Below are positions 42,909 to 55,279 of a stretch of DNA of 64,000 bases, in pieces; the stretch's first letter is position 1; each line of letters opens with the position of its first letter. The DNA is from Bretschneidera sinensis (Eukaryota; Streptophyta; Magnoliopsida; Brassicales; Akaniaceae), in contig CM043698.1 in the NCBI GenBank assembly GCA_023935145.1, positions 73,671,501 through 73,735,500 of the forward strand. The letters are read 5' to 3'. Under the pieces are notes generated by a model, which saw nothing but the letters and a program-made list of their open reading frames with translations, searched no databases and was not told where the DNA came from. The position numbers and the translations under genes were made by a program.

Positions 42909-45900
42909 TTAGTTGGACTTAAGGTGGAAAACTTGGCAAGTCGGCTTATACGACCTCTTGGTCAAAGCCTGTTCAAACTTCTTTGTAGCCCCTTCGTTCT
43001 CCGCCAAGCTACTCTGAAGAAAATACCTTATCCACCAAGATGAGCTCCAAAATTTAGCCTTCAAAGGAAGTATCATTCTGTCGTTAAAATCAAATTCCAA
43101 AATTTTTCTTGTTTCATTTAAACAGAAAAATACTCCCAATAACCATGCAACCAAGACATTCAAAATATTGTTAACCGTGGAACCAAGACAATCAAAATAC
43201 AGTTAACCATACAACAATACTATAAAAAGATAATAGCATGCTCAGACATTCATTCTCGGGTGGTTTTATTTGGGTGAAACGTAGTATTAGGTCTCCAAAA
43301 GATTGTAGCTGGGCATGGAGAAAAGATTCTGAAATTTTGCAGCAAAGCAAAGGGAGTAATTAAACACTTGGTAGGCAATGGAAAACAAGTACAATTCTAA
43401 TATGATCGGTGACTCCCTGAGAGGAAATGCTATTGAAAATACAGGCATTGCAAAGCAAACCAGAGCACTGATAATTGGAGGAATGGTCATTGGATTCTGC
43501 CTGCTGCCAGAAGCCGAAACATGCATTTGGACCCCAGACAGCAACAGCAAGTTCACAATTAAAAGTCCTTGGTTATCTATTAAAGAAAATCTTAACCTAG
43601 TTGCATGGTAGAAATTAGTTTGGGGTCAGCATGCTATTCAAAAGCCCTCATTCTCTTGTTGATAATGAGTCAGGCTGCAGACAGAAAAATTTTGAAGTGT
43701 TAAAAAGACTTTGCGCTCTGCCATAATGGGAAAGATGATAATAAAAATCTATTCTTTGCTTGTGAATTCTTCAATAAGATTTGGATAGAAGTTCCAAAAA
43801 AGGTGCAGCATCAACGGGAATTTGGGAAATTCACAATATGAAGTCGCTTGGATGATCCAACATGGAAAAACGAAAGATTTAAATACTTGTATTAAAAGAT
43901 CTGGCTTTGCGCACTACTGTTTAAAGCTAGGAAGGGAGAAAAAATAACAGAATTTTCAGGAAAAAGAAAAGCTCATTCCTGCCAAGTGGTGCTAGCTCAG
44001 GTTTATGGTATAAGAATGAAGTTTGAAGGTGGACACATTGTTGAAGATAACGAAGAACTAAGGCATTTTCAGAGAATGGCAATTACAAATTAATTTCAAA
44101 TCTTTCTGAAAAGAAATCCATTAAGCTGCACCACTTGAAAGATGAGAGATACCATGGAGATTTAGAGATGAACTAATTGAGAATTGTGTGATTAAATATG
44201 TTGGAAGAGAACAGGACTATGTAGCTGTTTTCTGTGCAGGATTTTGTACCGTAACAAAGAGATTATTAGATGAAGATACAAAGAGTTCTATGTTCTACTG
44301 TTGACTTTGTTTTCCAACAAAATTCATTCATCTAACAAATATCAGCTATCAATATAATATGCATGGAAACAACAAGATAAATAGCCATTTTTGGAGGTCC
44401 TTTGACAAATCACGCATCATATATCTATCATTTCTTTATGCTTTCCTGATTTTCCATTTTCCGTTTTCATATTTATGTCATTTTCTAGGTTTTATACAAA
44501 ACTACACCAGAAAAGGTGGGGGCACCTCGAGTAACCCACTTCAGATATTTACTGAACCCACTTAAGGCAAAAACCTTGTTAAGTGGCACATTTAATCCAC
44601 ACCCGTCAAATCAAATTGGCCGATAATGACTAACTAATAATCTGAAATCCCATACAAGATTAGTCACTTTCTGGTCGACCAAATTTGGAAAGCTCTGCAA
44701 CTTTGGCTCTACATTATGAAGTCAATTATTTTCACATGAATCAAAAAATGAAAGATTGAAGGAAAAATGTTTGAAGTTTGTGTATCATATTGGAATTCTT
44801 GAGTTGAACATTTTGCATGTTAATGATTCTGCTATCTGTTTTTCCATAAATGAAAAAGAGGGGAAAAAGAAAAAGGAGGGGGTATTCTAGGGGTTCTATC
44901 AAAAGAATTGTATCCTACCCCACATATTTAAAGTAAGTGTCAAATTCTAAACAAGAATTATGATGGCCTGCTGACAGCCAGGATCAACTCAGCAAGCCAA
45001 CTAGAAGGTTTTACACAGATCATATTCAGAAGCCTTCTTTAGGTAGCTGTCAAAAACATTAAACTACTCCAAATGTAACAGATAATTCTAATGAATTTTA
45101 CCTGATATTTGGAAATAATTCCTTAGCAACTAAAATAAATGTGAGAAAAATGATATAACCTAGGAATAAACAATATAAATACCAAAACATTTCACACACT
45201 CGCATCACTTCAGAAATCAGGTGATATCCCAGATCATTACTAGAAACGTGAGAAAGCAAGAAGGAAAGAGAAGTCTGCAGTGAAAAGAGAAAGATAACCA
45301 GGGGGATTTCAAATAACTCATTCTTCATATGGTTTGGTTCTTTGGAGCGTGTAACCGTTGAATGACAAGTCAAGTCAACAAACACTGACACATGCCTTTT
45401 TCTCATCTTTATGTAAACTTGTGATGTCGTAACTAATTTAGAATACTAGTTAACATCTTCAATGTAAACCTGATCTGTGTGTATCTGGTCAACAGTGGTC
45501 AGATAAAGTTGGCCAAAAAAGAGCCCATGCCATACTCAACTTATGTTTAGGTTTAAGTTCCCTTGAATGCAAACCGAAAAAAAAAAAGGGGAAAAAAAGC
45601 TTTATTATCAAATAAAGTCGACTTAAAATGGCATTTACCAGTAAATATAACAACGCCATCAGCTGATACCCTTGCCAATTCCGGAAGAGTTTTATTAAGG
45701 TACTTCGGAGACAAGTAATCCACTGCATCTGACGCTATGACAAGAGAAAATGATTTTGCACGGTAGGGCAGAGGAAACTTTATATCAGCCACACGCACAA
45801 TGCCTTTGCGCACAAAACTTTTGCAGTTGGCATCAGCATCATCTAAGTCACATACGGTTCTACACCCCAAGCCTCAGTATCCTCCTCTTTTAATAAGTTA

Positions 45901-48290
45901 GATACCACTGAACAAGTCTCAGGGCCCACGTGCAATACCTTATGCATACTGTCACCATATGCCTTCTTCAGTATAGGTAATGCTCTCCGGAATTCTAATG
46001 TGCATGATATACCACCTGCATATACATAATTGAGGTGATCAAAACAGGGAATCATAGATTTCTAAGAGAAATTTGCATGCTGTATTAATTTTAGAGAGAA
46101 GAAAAGACCACAGCTAATAGTTCCTTTATAAGAGATCAGGATTCAGGATTGCTATAATCTTCAAAATATTTGTTCCAGCAAATTTGCAATCGGGCAAGAT
46201 AGCAAACTCCTAAAGTTGATAACATGCTTAAAGAAGTAGATAAAGTTTGATGTCATTTATAATTTTTGTTACAATTTTCTCCTCAATGTATAACAATGTT
46301 AAATTCACCACTCCACTAATTTGGCTTTCTTTTTTTTCTTCAACTTATCAGCCTTCCTTTTTTGCATTGTTTGGGGAAATTACATCTTACTGTACTAAAT
46401 GTAAGGGCCATAGAGTACAATAGCAATAGAGATACCTAACAGCAGTGTCCACTTAACAAAGAAATTTCATTCTCGCAGAGCATCAGCAGGAGAAAATAGA
46501 CAGACACGAGAAAGCTTTTGGACAGCTAAACCTTGACTTTTAATTTGTATCCTGTGTTCTATTTTTGATACCTATCCATCTTCTTGACCAACAAAAAAGT
46601 CAATTATGGGCTGAGGTCTATAATTTCTTATCACATCTGTTGTTTCTCTCCTCTTCTTTCATTTAACTTTGTCTTTATGTAAGCCCTTATTGTGCAGAAA
46701 ATTGTGTCATGAACCCATAATGACCATTAGGACGCTAAAAGTAGTCCGTAGTAGCATTAACAACATGACTGATCCATTTCTCACAGAACTGGAGTCAGTA
46801 ATAGTGACAGAAGCTCATTGGCTTTCCATAACATAACAGGCATTGTAATGGTCATCATATCACAGTATGGTCAGTAATTTAAACAATAGGTGAAGCCCCC
46901 CAATATGGAAGAATTATTTACCCTAACAAGAGTAGAGTGAAAAGGTTTTAAGAGTGTGAGTGCTGGGCAGGTATTGCTAGATGATATAAGCCTCACGCAA
47001 ATTTGAACAAAATGAGTCCTCTTGGCACATTTCACACATTTTTCTTAAAAAAAAAAAAAGACCCAAAAACATATTTTCCCTCGTCAGACAGTTTACTCAA
47101 ACCAATATATGGAACCGGATGAAAAGCTCTGAAGAACACACTCAAATGACAAGCATTAAGATTACAAACTCACAATGTAGTGGATTTCAAGGATCGGAAA
47201 ACAATAAAGATTAAAAGGCAAAACGAGGTGACACAGACTGGACAAGTAATAAAAGAGAAATCTATTATTATAATGATCTCGTAAGATATAAAATCAAAAA
47301 GTAATAAGAAGAAATCTATTATTACAATGTCCTTGTAAGAGATAAAATCAACAATTGCACAACAAATAAAAGACAAAGCTCAAGTTATTGGATAAATTTG
47401 GAAATGGCCAAGTAACAGAATACCAGAATGCCAAGAAAGCATTTTGAAGTGTAGTATGTATCAGTAATAATAGTAAAAACCATACTCCACCACAACCAAT
47501 AATTATGAATCAACAAACATAAAAATTTCACTTACTGCAAGTGTGCAACGCACTCGACGCATTCTGTAAACGAATTGTCCAAAAGCATAAAAATTAAAAT
47601 AATGAAAAGATACCATAAATATTTACCTTCAACTTTACTTAAAGCCTCTTTTTCACCGCTAAGTCTACCTGTAACACACCCAATAAACTGAGCACAAAAC
47701 ACAGACAAAGTAAAAGTGCAGCAGTTGTTTTGAGGAGAGAAAAAATTATTTTTTCTTCTCTTTTTCTCTTTCACATTTCATTTTTTCTTTGCCTGAGAGG
47801 AGGGAGGGGAAAGCTATTTGCACTTCTACCATTCTCAGATGTTCAAGCTGAGAGACAAAATACAAACCTGGCCCACTATACAAATAGCTTATCAGAAGAA
47901 TTGCACCCTGAAATTTTCAAGAAACAATTTAATTAGCATTTCTCATGTTCAAAGTAAACCCAAAAGGGAAATTATGTCAATGCCTAAGTTATAGACATAC
48001 AATGAAATGATTTAGGGGTTTGGGATGGACATATTTAGTCAGCCATATATCATATATGGCTATTAAGGAAAGTAATATCAGTTGTTCATGTAATTAAACC
48101 AGAGAACGATGAAGCAAAGGGAGAAAAATAACAAGAGAGGAGAAACAAAGATGGCAGTGAAGAGTACCACAACTAAGAGCCCAATAGACAGTAAAGGTGA
48201 CGAGCGTGATTTGGAATGCGCAGATCCAACAAAAGGGACGCCTCCACCATCAGCAAGCCGTTGAGCAGGATTTACTGGCCTCCTTGACAT
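42909..48290 (-). pseudogene. CGR3: CGR2/CGR3-like pectin methyltransferase, frameshifted
   Basis: Exons: 48,290-48,168 (MSRRPVNPAQRLADGG then SKSRSSPLLSIGLLVV, a membrane anchor), 47,687-47,627, 46,015-45,639 (SCTLEFRRALPILKKAYGDS, KVLHVGPETCSVV, FPLPYRAKSFSLVIASDAVD), a short 44,710-44,671 (RAKVAELSKFGRP) and about 43,078-42,909 (SSSWWIRYF, KKFEQAL, YKPTCQVFHLKSN). These match Arabidopsis CGR2/CGR3, Golgi proteins required for pectin methyl-esterification. Exon 3 has an extra CA at about 45,849-45,852 that breaks the frame after WGVEPY. The exon at 44,671-44,710 has lost its start (a stop lies in frame) and lacks a clean phase match to exon 3. The gene is therefore probably dead, or the frameshift is an assembly error. 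A LINE fragment lies in the last intron. Confidence 0.75.
43240..44240 (+). mobile_element. LINE fragment in CGR-like intron
   Basis: With stops, plus-strand frames give SPKDCSWAWRKILKFCSKAK, VIKHLVGNGKQVQF, KFTIKSPWLSIKENLNLVAW and NKNLFFACEFFNKIW. This is the region after RT in LINE proteins. It is a heavily mutated old copy. Confidence 0.6.
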
Positions 48291-48719
48291 GGTTATATAA
48301 TACGTCAAGCCTGCAAGACCTTGCATTTTTAATGGAGAACCTTTAACAATGATGTCTAAAATTGAAAAGCCCTTCTTCCAAAATTCTTCGAATACTTGTT
48401 GATTACAAGTCAAAAGACTATCCTATCCATAACATTGACAAAAATATGTTTTTTTCTTACTACAGACAAACATGTATATCATTTTAAGAATTGAAATAAA
48501 TAGTCAAAATTTTCTCGAATAATAGAAGTATCACTACCATAGGCTTTAGCATAGGTGGTAAGGGAGAAAGGAAGTTTGACGAACATGTAACAAACTTAAA
48601 AGAATGTCAGGAAAACATTAAACGTCTGGTGGAACTACTTTAAGATTTAAATAGGAACCTAACACATACATGGAGCTATTGCACATCCTTTTAAGAAAAG
48701 TAATAAAAAAATAGCGAGA

Positions 48720-49010
48720 TTGGTACACTTTTTGTAAAAAGTTTCATTATATAAATAAAGCATCAAGGGTATGCAACCCATCTACAAAAATTATCTACAC
48801 TATAGTAACTCCACAAAATCTATAAGGTCTTCTTCATTAACAACAAAAATTACCTTAAATCAAACAGTAAGAATATTTAACCATTTATCTCTAATCACTT
48901 CAAAAAGCTCTCTCCAACATCAAAAGCCTCTCTATTTCTCTCATTCCAAACCATCCAAAAAATAGAGAGTGGAATCAAAGAATAAACTTCTTTAACCGCA
49001 AGATTGATGC
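48720..49010 (-). mobile_element. LINE 3' end fragment
   Basis: Closely resembles 25,240-25,500 (CACAAAATCTATNAGGTC, then CTCTCATTCCAAAC...CCAAAA), the 3' part of the LINE in TBL intron 1. Strongly 5'-truncated. Confidence 0.65.
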
Positions 49011-49547
49011 ACTTTCTTCAATGAGATTACAAAGTGTATCCTACTTTGAAATAGACAGGTATTTACTTCACTTTAAAATTGATAGGTCATTGCATCATGC
49101 AATGGTACAAACGTAGAGCTACTAAAAGCAAGTGCACAGGTTCATGTCTTAAGAGCAACAACTCGATATAAAAATAGAAGTTCATGGCTGAAAAGAAACA
49201 ATTTCAGCGGGTCCAATACTAGGTAAAGACCTTCGCATGGTTTAACATTATACATTTCTTTTCAAGTATGTGTGTCCCACATCTCCCAAGCCTTCTGTGT
49301 ATCCAGCTCGGCAGCATCTTCCAGTGAATGCTAAGATAAATTGCATATATTCAACAATAAAACCCACTTTTTACCCAAAAAAAGAAACCTTATAACTTAT
49401 TCAATAACACAAATTCATGCAATAGGTTTGAAACTTTCCTCAACACCCGTATTTGCAGTATTTGAACTCAAATATTTTCAGGCAAAAAGAGAAGTTTTAA
49501 ATTTTGTATTATTTTTGTTTACCTGTAACTTTTTTCGGTTGGATAGA

Positions 49548-49830
49548 TCAAAACTTGTTTACATAAAGATATTGGGGGTCGTCATGCTTAGACCAAAACC
49601 TATAATAATTCCAGTATCTATCAGCGCCAGGGCCATCTGTAACTGCGATTGGAATTAATGCTTTGACATGCCATGGCCCTCTCTCTGGAAATTCAAGGAA
49701 AATTAAGGAGACAACATATAACTGATCAGTTTCTAATGATTGACCCATAATATCAACATTAAAATTCCCCTTATAGTTTCCCACCAGTTCCAAATCAAAT
49801 GCCAATGATGCAGACTTTCTGTGTAGTTTC
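49548..49830 (-). other. Unrecognised exon-like open frame upstream of CGR-like gene
   Basis: The minus-strand frame has non-random composition (LYVVSLIFLEFPERGPWHVK, GADRYWNYYRFWSKHDDPQ) rich in aromatic residues and ends near a possible donor (TTTAT, then GTAAAC). It lies between the 5' UTR exon at 50,397 and the CGR-like ATG at 48,290. I do not recognise the family. It could be an exon of another gene or a captured fragment. Confidence 0.4.
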
Positions 49831-50396
49831 TCACAGAATTAACAGACTCTTAGCTTTTTTCTTTCAGGCAAATACTTCGACTGGAGCCAAATCTGAATGA
49901 TGTAATCCATCCAAAACTAAAGATAACTTAGAATTTAAAGTGACAACTTAGAACCGTATTTAAATCACAAATGAAACAGAGAACATACACACGCCACTTA
50001 AATCGCTAGGCAAACCAACATAAAGCCATCACGGTTAGTTGACCATATCTAGTAGTATTGAAAGAAACTACGTAGTATTGAAATGTTGGGTTAACCTAGA
50101 AGATCCACAAAACATGTTCCAAAAGACAAAAAGAGAAAGCTGGAAATAACCCTGCATTAAAAGAAAAACAATGGTTTCTAATTTCCCATTTTATTCACAC
50201 AAATATATTAAGGCGAAGTACAGCTAGAAGAAGAAGAGAATACAGTGAATTCAATTGAATTATGTAAATTTTCTAAAACAAACTGATAACAATAATAGCA
50301 AATCCGCACAAATCTCTACATAAATCGGATCTCGGAAAGCAAAAAAGAAAATGAAACATAGAATATAGCACAGTGAAAGAAGTAGAACGGACTTAC

Positions 50397-50480
50397 CTCA
50401 AATCAATGATCCGTGAAACAAAATGTTCTTGGGCCTTTTGGAGCACGATCCAGATCTATCAATGGTCTTTACTCTTAACT
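50397..50480 (-). promoter_or_regulatory. Probable 5' UTR exon and promoter of CGR-like gene
   Basis: On the minus strand GATTTGAG is followed by GTAAGT (donor at 50,396-50,395), a strong splice site with no ATG-opened frame before it, as for a leader exon. Most of the exon is one arm of the 61-bp inverted repeat. Confidence 0.4.
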
Positions 50481-50575
50481 TGAACAGAGAGAGAAGTGGG
50501 ATTTTACTTGAATTTGTTGACAGTTAAGAGTAAAGACCATTGATAGATCTGGATCGTGCTCCAAAAGGCCCAAGA

Positions 50576-50582
<7 letters not shown>
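50420..50582. repeat. Perfect 61-bp inverted repeat (hairpin)
   Basis: 50,420-50,480 and 50,522-50,582 are exact reverse complements, separated by 41 bases. Blocks such as CTTGGGCCTTTTGGAGCACG and its complement can be checked directly. A TA run begins right after the right arm. A transcript would fold into a 61-bp perfect stem. Confidence 0.95.

Positions 50583-50637
<55 letters not shown>
50581..50637. repeat. (TA)n microsatellite
   Basis: About 28 TA units directly abutting the hairpin. Confidence 0.95.
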
Positions 50638-50638
<1 letters not shown>

Positions 50639-50639
50639 C

Positions 50640-51540
50640 TCCTTTTTATAATTTTTATTTAATTGATTTTTTAATTTGAGGGCTAATCTGCATGGTATTT
50701 GATTTGAGAGAGGAGAAAAGTATATCTGTGAAGTGTGGTGCTAAATTGTTAAATTAATGAAAAATAAATATGTTTTCAGGATAAATTATTTAAAAGAAAA
50801 CTTTTGGCATGGAGTATTTTTTTTTTTCAAATGATAAGTTTAATATGAAAGCAAACTTATCTCTTGTAAATTTAACATCATTCTTATGTAAATTGACAAA
50901 TTCTTTGTTAGACCGAATCTAAAATTAATGTTTAAAATTCGTTTGAAACTACATTGGTAATTTTGAGAAACTTTATTCGTAAGGTTAGTATATATGTAAG
51001 AGCATAAAAATAATGTTATCAATAAAATTCTTTAAAATTACCAATAAAATTTCGAATGAGTTTAAAACATTGGTTTTAGAGCAGATCTTAATTCACATAA
51101 GTTGATTTTATTTTTTTCTAATTTATCTATTTAATTCGATGTGTTAAACAAGTGCTAATTTTTTTTCTTTTTAATCCAATTTGTCAAACAAGCTTTATTG
51201 ATGATTTTTAAAGACTCAAATACTAGGCCATGCATGGATTTACATTTTAGTAAATATTTTATTCACAACAATATTTTTATTATAATAATCAATGTTGAAA
51301 TCAAAAATACTTACACTAGAAAAATTGCTAATGTTTAGCAATTTTGAATATGTGTGAATTGATTTTTTTAATATTTTTTGTTTTTATTATTCTTATTTAT
51401 CAGTAAAAGGATATTTATAATTTATGATCAAATAATTTTTTGTATATCTTGAGACACAAATATGTGACATTTTATGTAATTGCCAAATTTGAATATTAGT
51501 GCAAAAAAATTGATAACTATAATTACAAATAATCAAACTG
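50640..51540. other. AT-rich intergenic DNA
   Basis: Poly-T tracts and short repeats only; no gene, RNA or complete element was found. Confidence 0.5.
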
Positions 51541-51549
51541 AATGTCATT

Positions 51550-51672
51550 AAGGCGTCGTTTGGGTTCATATTTAATCAACTTATTTAAATCTCTTCAAAG
51601 TAAATATCTTAATCAGATTTAAACAAACTGAGTTAATTTTACTTAAATCTAAACCCAAACGACCCTTAAAAA
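51550..51672. mobile_element. Small MITE
   Basis: Inverted ends TTAAGGCGTCGTTTGGGTT and AACCCAAACGACCCTTAA enclose about 85 bp of AT-rich sequence that also pairs partly. Size, hairpin and ends fit a MITE. Confidence 0.65.
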
Positions 51673-51899
51673 ACTTTTATGTATTTTGAATTTCAAATGA
51701 AGATAGTAACATGATTATGTTTTTTTTAAGAGTTTTTTGACAAACAATTGTATTTGGAAATCTTGTATACCCTTTTCAATGTTCAAAACCCAAAAACAGT
51801 TTTCAAACCTCTGTTTTAATGTTTAGCTACCGGTTTTGATAAGCAGATTTTAAAAAAGAGTTTTCTAGTGTTCAAACACTGATTTTACAAAACTTTGGA

Positions 51900-52530
51900 G
51901 TTTTTAATTTTCAATTTTGCAGCACTTAATGCTCTCTGCCCTCTGCTCATTGCTCTCGATCGAGTGTTCTCTCTCTTTTGCGAGTCTCATCTCTCTCTTG
52001 CATCTCTACCCTCTCTCTCTTTTGCATCTCTCCACTCTCACCATCCTCCTTACCCAAAAGCTCACCGTGAAACCCACTCCTCCTTACCCAGCTCACCTTC
52101 TCTTTTGTCTAACACTCCGTCACCATGAACTGAAATAGAAACCCATCTCCCCTCTCTTCGTTACCATCACCCATTTTGTCATCGTCCATAGAAACCCACG
52201 CCTGAAGAAACCCATTTAGACTCTCTTCACCCACCCTTGCTGTGAAGAAATCGCAAACCCCATCTGCTACCAAATCCTTTCGACACTTGAAAAAAGCGAC
52301 GTCCTACAATTTTTCTCAAGGACACTTAATTTGTTGATGATTTCTGGTGATTTAAGGTATGCGACTTTTTTTTTCTCTTTCTTCGTTCACTCTTTGTCTT
52401 TCTCTATTTTTTAATTTCTCTGTATTTCATCCTTAGTTCACTTATCACTGATTTTTCCTCAGATTCAACCACCGTCCTTCATATTGATTCAGGCGTCATC
52501 CTCCAAGCTGATTCAGCCCCGTTATCCAAC
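51900..52530 (+). other. CT-rich spliced leader-like segment
   Basis: 51,960-52,130 is a dense CTCTCT tract typical of plant 5' UTRs. A donor (AAG, GTATGC) lies near 52,356. A second exon-like piece, with acceptor TTTCCTCAG near 52,462 and donor TAG, GTAACT near 52,536, follows. No long frame runs through it. It precedes the ubiquilin and hexokinase fragments on the same strand, with an Athila-type element inserted between. Confidence 0.45.
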
Positions 52531-52609
52531 CACTAGGTAACTCCCTTTACATCTCTTTTCTCTCTCTGTCTTTTGGTTTTGGGATTCCTTCCTATCCTGT
52601 TTGCATTGT

Positions 52610-53986
52610 TGTGAGTTTTAAATTACTAGCAAACGCACGAGTCGTTTACAGTATAGCGTTGTACAAGTGCAAGGTCGAATCCACAGGAAATTGCATTGTG
52701 AAAAAATATTTTTAATCTAAACTAACTTTATTTTAACCTAGTTTCGAATTGTGAATGATATTGCAAAAGAAATATAAACTAAACTAAGTTGATTTAAAAA
52801 CTAATAATTAAAACACTAAGGTTTCCGAATCCACCCCACCAAAGTTTAAGCATATATGTCTTAAAAAATAGCCTATCAAAAGATTCCATAAATCCAACTA
52901 TAAGACAAAAAACAAAGAATATCCCAATTAAACCAAAAGCGTCCAATGTATCCGCTCTTAACAAATCACAAAGGAAATCCAATTTAATCGAAAAGCATTC
53001 AATGTATCCATCAGATGAAACACAAGGAATATCCAACAGACAATTTAAACTTAATCAATTATAAGATTAACTAAAATAATTGACAGAACATTTATACTAA
53101 AAATTGTCAGATTTGTACAAGCAAATCTGAACTACTACGCCAAACAATGGCGGGGCTTCATCTTCAACCTTAGCTGAAGAGTCTAGCCACTCATAGCTAT
53201 AAAACTATAATAAAAAGGGCTAAACATTTAAACTAAAACAACTGAATATAAAGAAATAAATAAACAACTTTTCATGGGAGAAATTCCACTCGCTGACGAG
53301 CAGCACTTCCCCTTGTGGTGACAAAGCCTTCGAGATCCACCAGAATGCTAGCGGACGTCCACCGGTAAACACCAAAGTGGCTCAGGAATTGTACATTAAA
53401 GATGAAGTGAAGAAGGGCTTATATAGGGAAATATCACAAGTGCAATATGCTTCCAATCCGATGTGGGATACTGCAGATTCTAGTTTTTGCTCTTTGACCT
53501 TTGTCTACTAAAACTACTATAACTTTCTCTAGAAAAATCATTTTATTGATCCGTAAAATTCCTCAAAAAATAGACATCGAGATCTTTCCAAGCATATATG
53601 GCTCATCTCGTGGTTCTTCTTGAATCAATACAGTTAAATCCTCAAAAATGGCTGATCTGTCACGCCGAAATCATGCACAGCCTGACCTTTGTCTACTAAA
53701 ACTGCCATAACTTTCTCTAGAAAAATCATTTTATTGATCCGTAAAATTCCCCAAAAAATAGACATCTGGATCTTTCCAACAATATATGGCTCATCTTCTG
53801 GTTCTTCCTAAATCAATATAGTTTAATCCTCAAAATTGGCTGATCTGCACGAGCAATTATGGCAATTTAGTGAAACTTCTTTCCAAGCTTGTAAACCTGT
53901 AAAACAACGAAAACAACTCAAAGTAACAAATTCCTAAGCTAACAAATGTAAATTAAAGGGCCAAAATATGCAATATTTGGCACTCA
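52610..53986 (-). repeat. 3' LTR of Athila-type element 2
   Basis: On the minus strand it starts TGAGTGCC at 53,986 and ends ACTCACA at 52,610. TATATAAGCCC on the minus strand, near 53,416-53,426, is a TATA box. It contains two copies of a 186-bp unit (CTTTGTCTACTAAAACT at about 53,502 and 53,688). Confidence 0.88.
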
Positions 53987-54259
53987 TCAAATACTTCCAA
54001 ACTTACAATTTGTTAGTCCCTTAGCAAAACAAAATAATAAAAAAAAAAACCTAAATGAAAAACAAAGAACATAAAGATAAGTTCATCACTCATGGTATCC
54101 AAAAATTTAAGGAGCACACATCACCATGATATTCATTCATGAGCAAGCTTAAAAAAATAAACTCATCTTTGCAATGAATAGAAAAATTAAAATCTAATTA
54201 CTTACAAAAGGCAGGTTAAGGCATCACAAGTCTGACACTGTGTAAAGTGAATTAGCATA

Positions 54260-55130
54260 TAGAAATGAAGCTTCCAAGTGACTCTAATGTGTAAGGTCTC
54301 CATGTCTCAAGATTCACCAAATTTCCCATCAGAATGAACAAAAATGGCATAGTTTTTATCTTCTTCTTTTTTATATAAAAGACTCTCTATGTTTAATTCC
54401 CTTAAGCTTTCTAATTGACCCATGTAGCGAGTGTTGAGTCAATGACTCCCAAACCAGATAGTTTAGGGCATTAAGTGTAAAAACACCCCTAAAGACTTAC
54501 TAACTTGAGTAAAAAAGGCTACGAAATTAAACCGGCCTTAATACTACCAAACAAAATTCCACCTTTTGACGTGAACACTCATTACTTACTGAGGCAAGAG
54601 GTCCAATTACTCAGCGGAAAGTTTATTGATAATGAATTTTTTTTTTAATTTTTTTATTATGCTTTTCTATGCCCAAGAGTTCATCCAACAAGTCATACAG
54701 TTTCAATTAAGATAAGGAAAAATACACATTAAAATCACGTGTCATACCTCACATAATTTGTGCTAATGTGCTCGTGTTAGATTAGATCAAACATGTGAAT
54801 TCTCAAAATGCCTAAAATAAGTAATTAAATTTTAAAAATTTATCACCAGATCATGTGTTCAAAATGTTAAGCTCACCAATGACATCACATCACAGAAAAT
54901 GTTTAGATCAACCAAAATTTCACGATAACATGAGCATGCATTTATCTCTACGACGAAAAGACAACAAATTAGGACAAAGTGTGTGGTGTGTCTCCCATAC
55001 CCCCAAACTTAAATTACACATTGACCCCAATGTATGACTAATATGGAAAGAGCTGACCTGAGATATGGAGAACTATCTGGACTGGTATGGCTCATAGCAT
55101 ACCCCCAAACTTGAACTGAAGTACGCATTG
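54260..55130 (-). other. Conserved 3' non-coding region, element 2
   Basis: On the minus strand it carries GGTTTGGGAGTCATTGACT and CCTCTTGCCTCAGTAAGTAA, closely matching 40,690-40,930 of the other Athila-type element. Two minus-strand TTTGGGGGTA tracts near 55,000 and 55,100 correspond to those at 40,137 and 40,238. Confidence 0.7.
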
Positions 55131-55279
55131 TCCCTGAAAAATAAAAAAAAACTGGAAAACAAAAAATACTGGAAACAAACATTAATCATAAAAATGCAAA
55201 ATAATAAATAAACAGAAACGATAGGTTGTGGGGTGCCTCCCATGAGCGCTAAGTTTAACGTCTTCAGCCAGACTCAACA

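Noticed and set aside
52794..53036. 80-residue minus-strand frame, repeated nearly identically at 58,957-59,199
   Set aside because: Both lie in the two LTRs of one element; the identity reflects LTR duplication, not a conserved gene.
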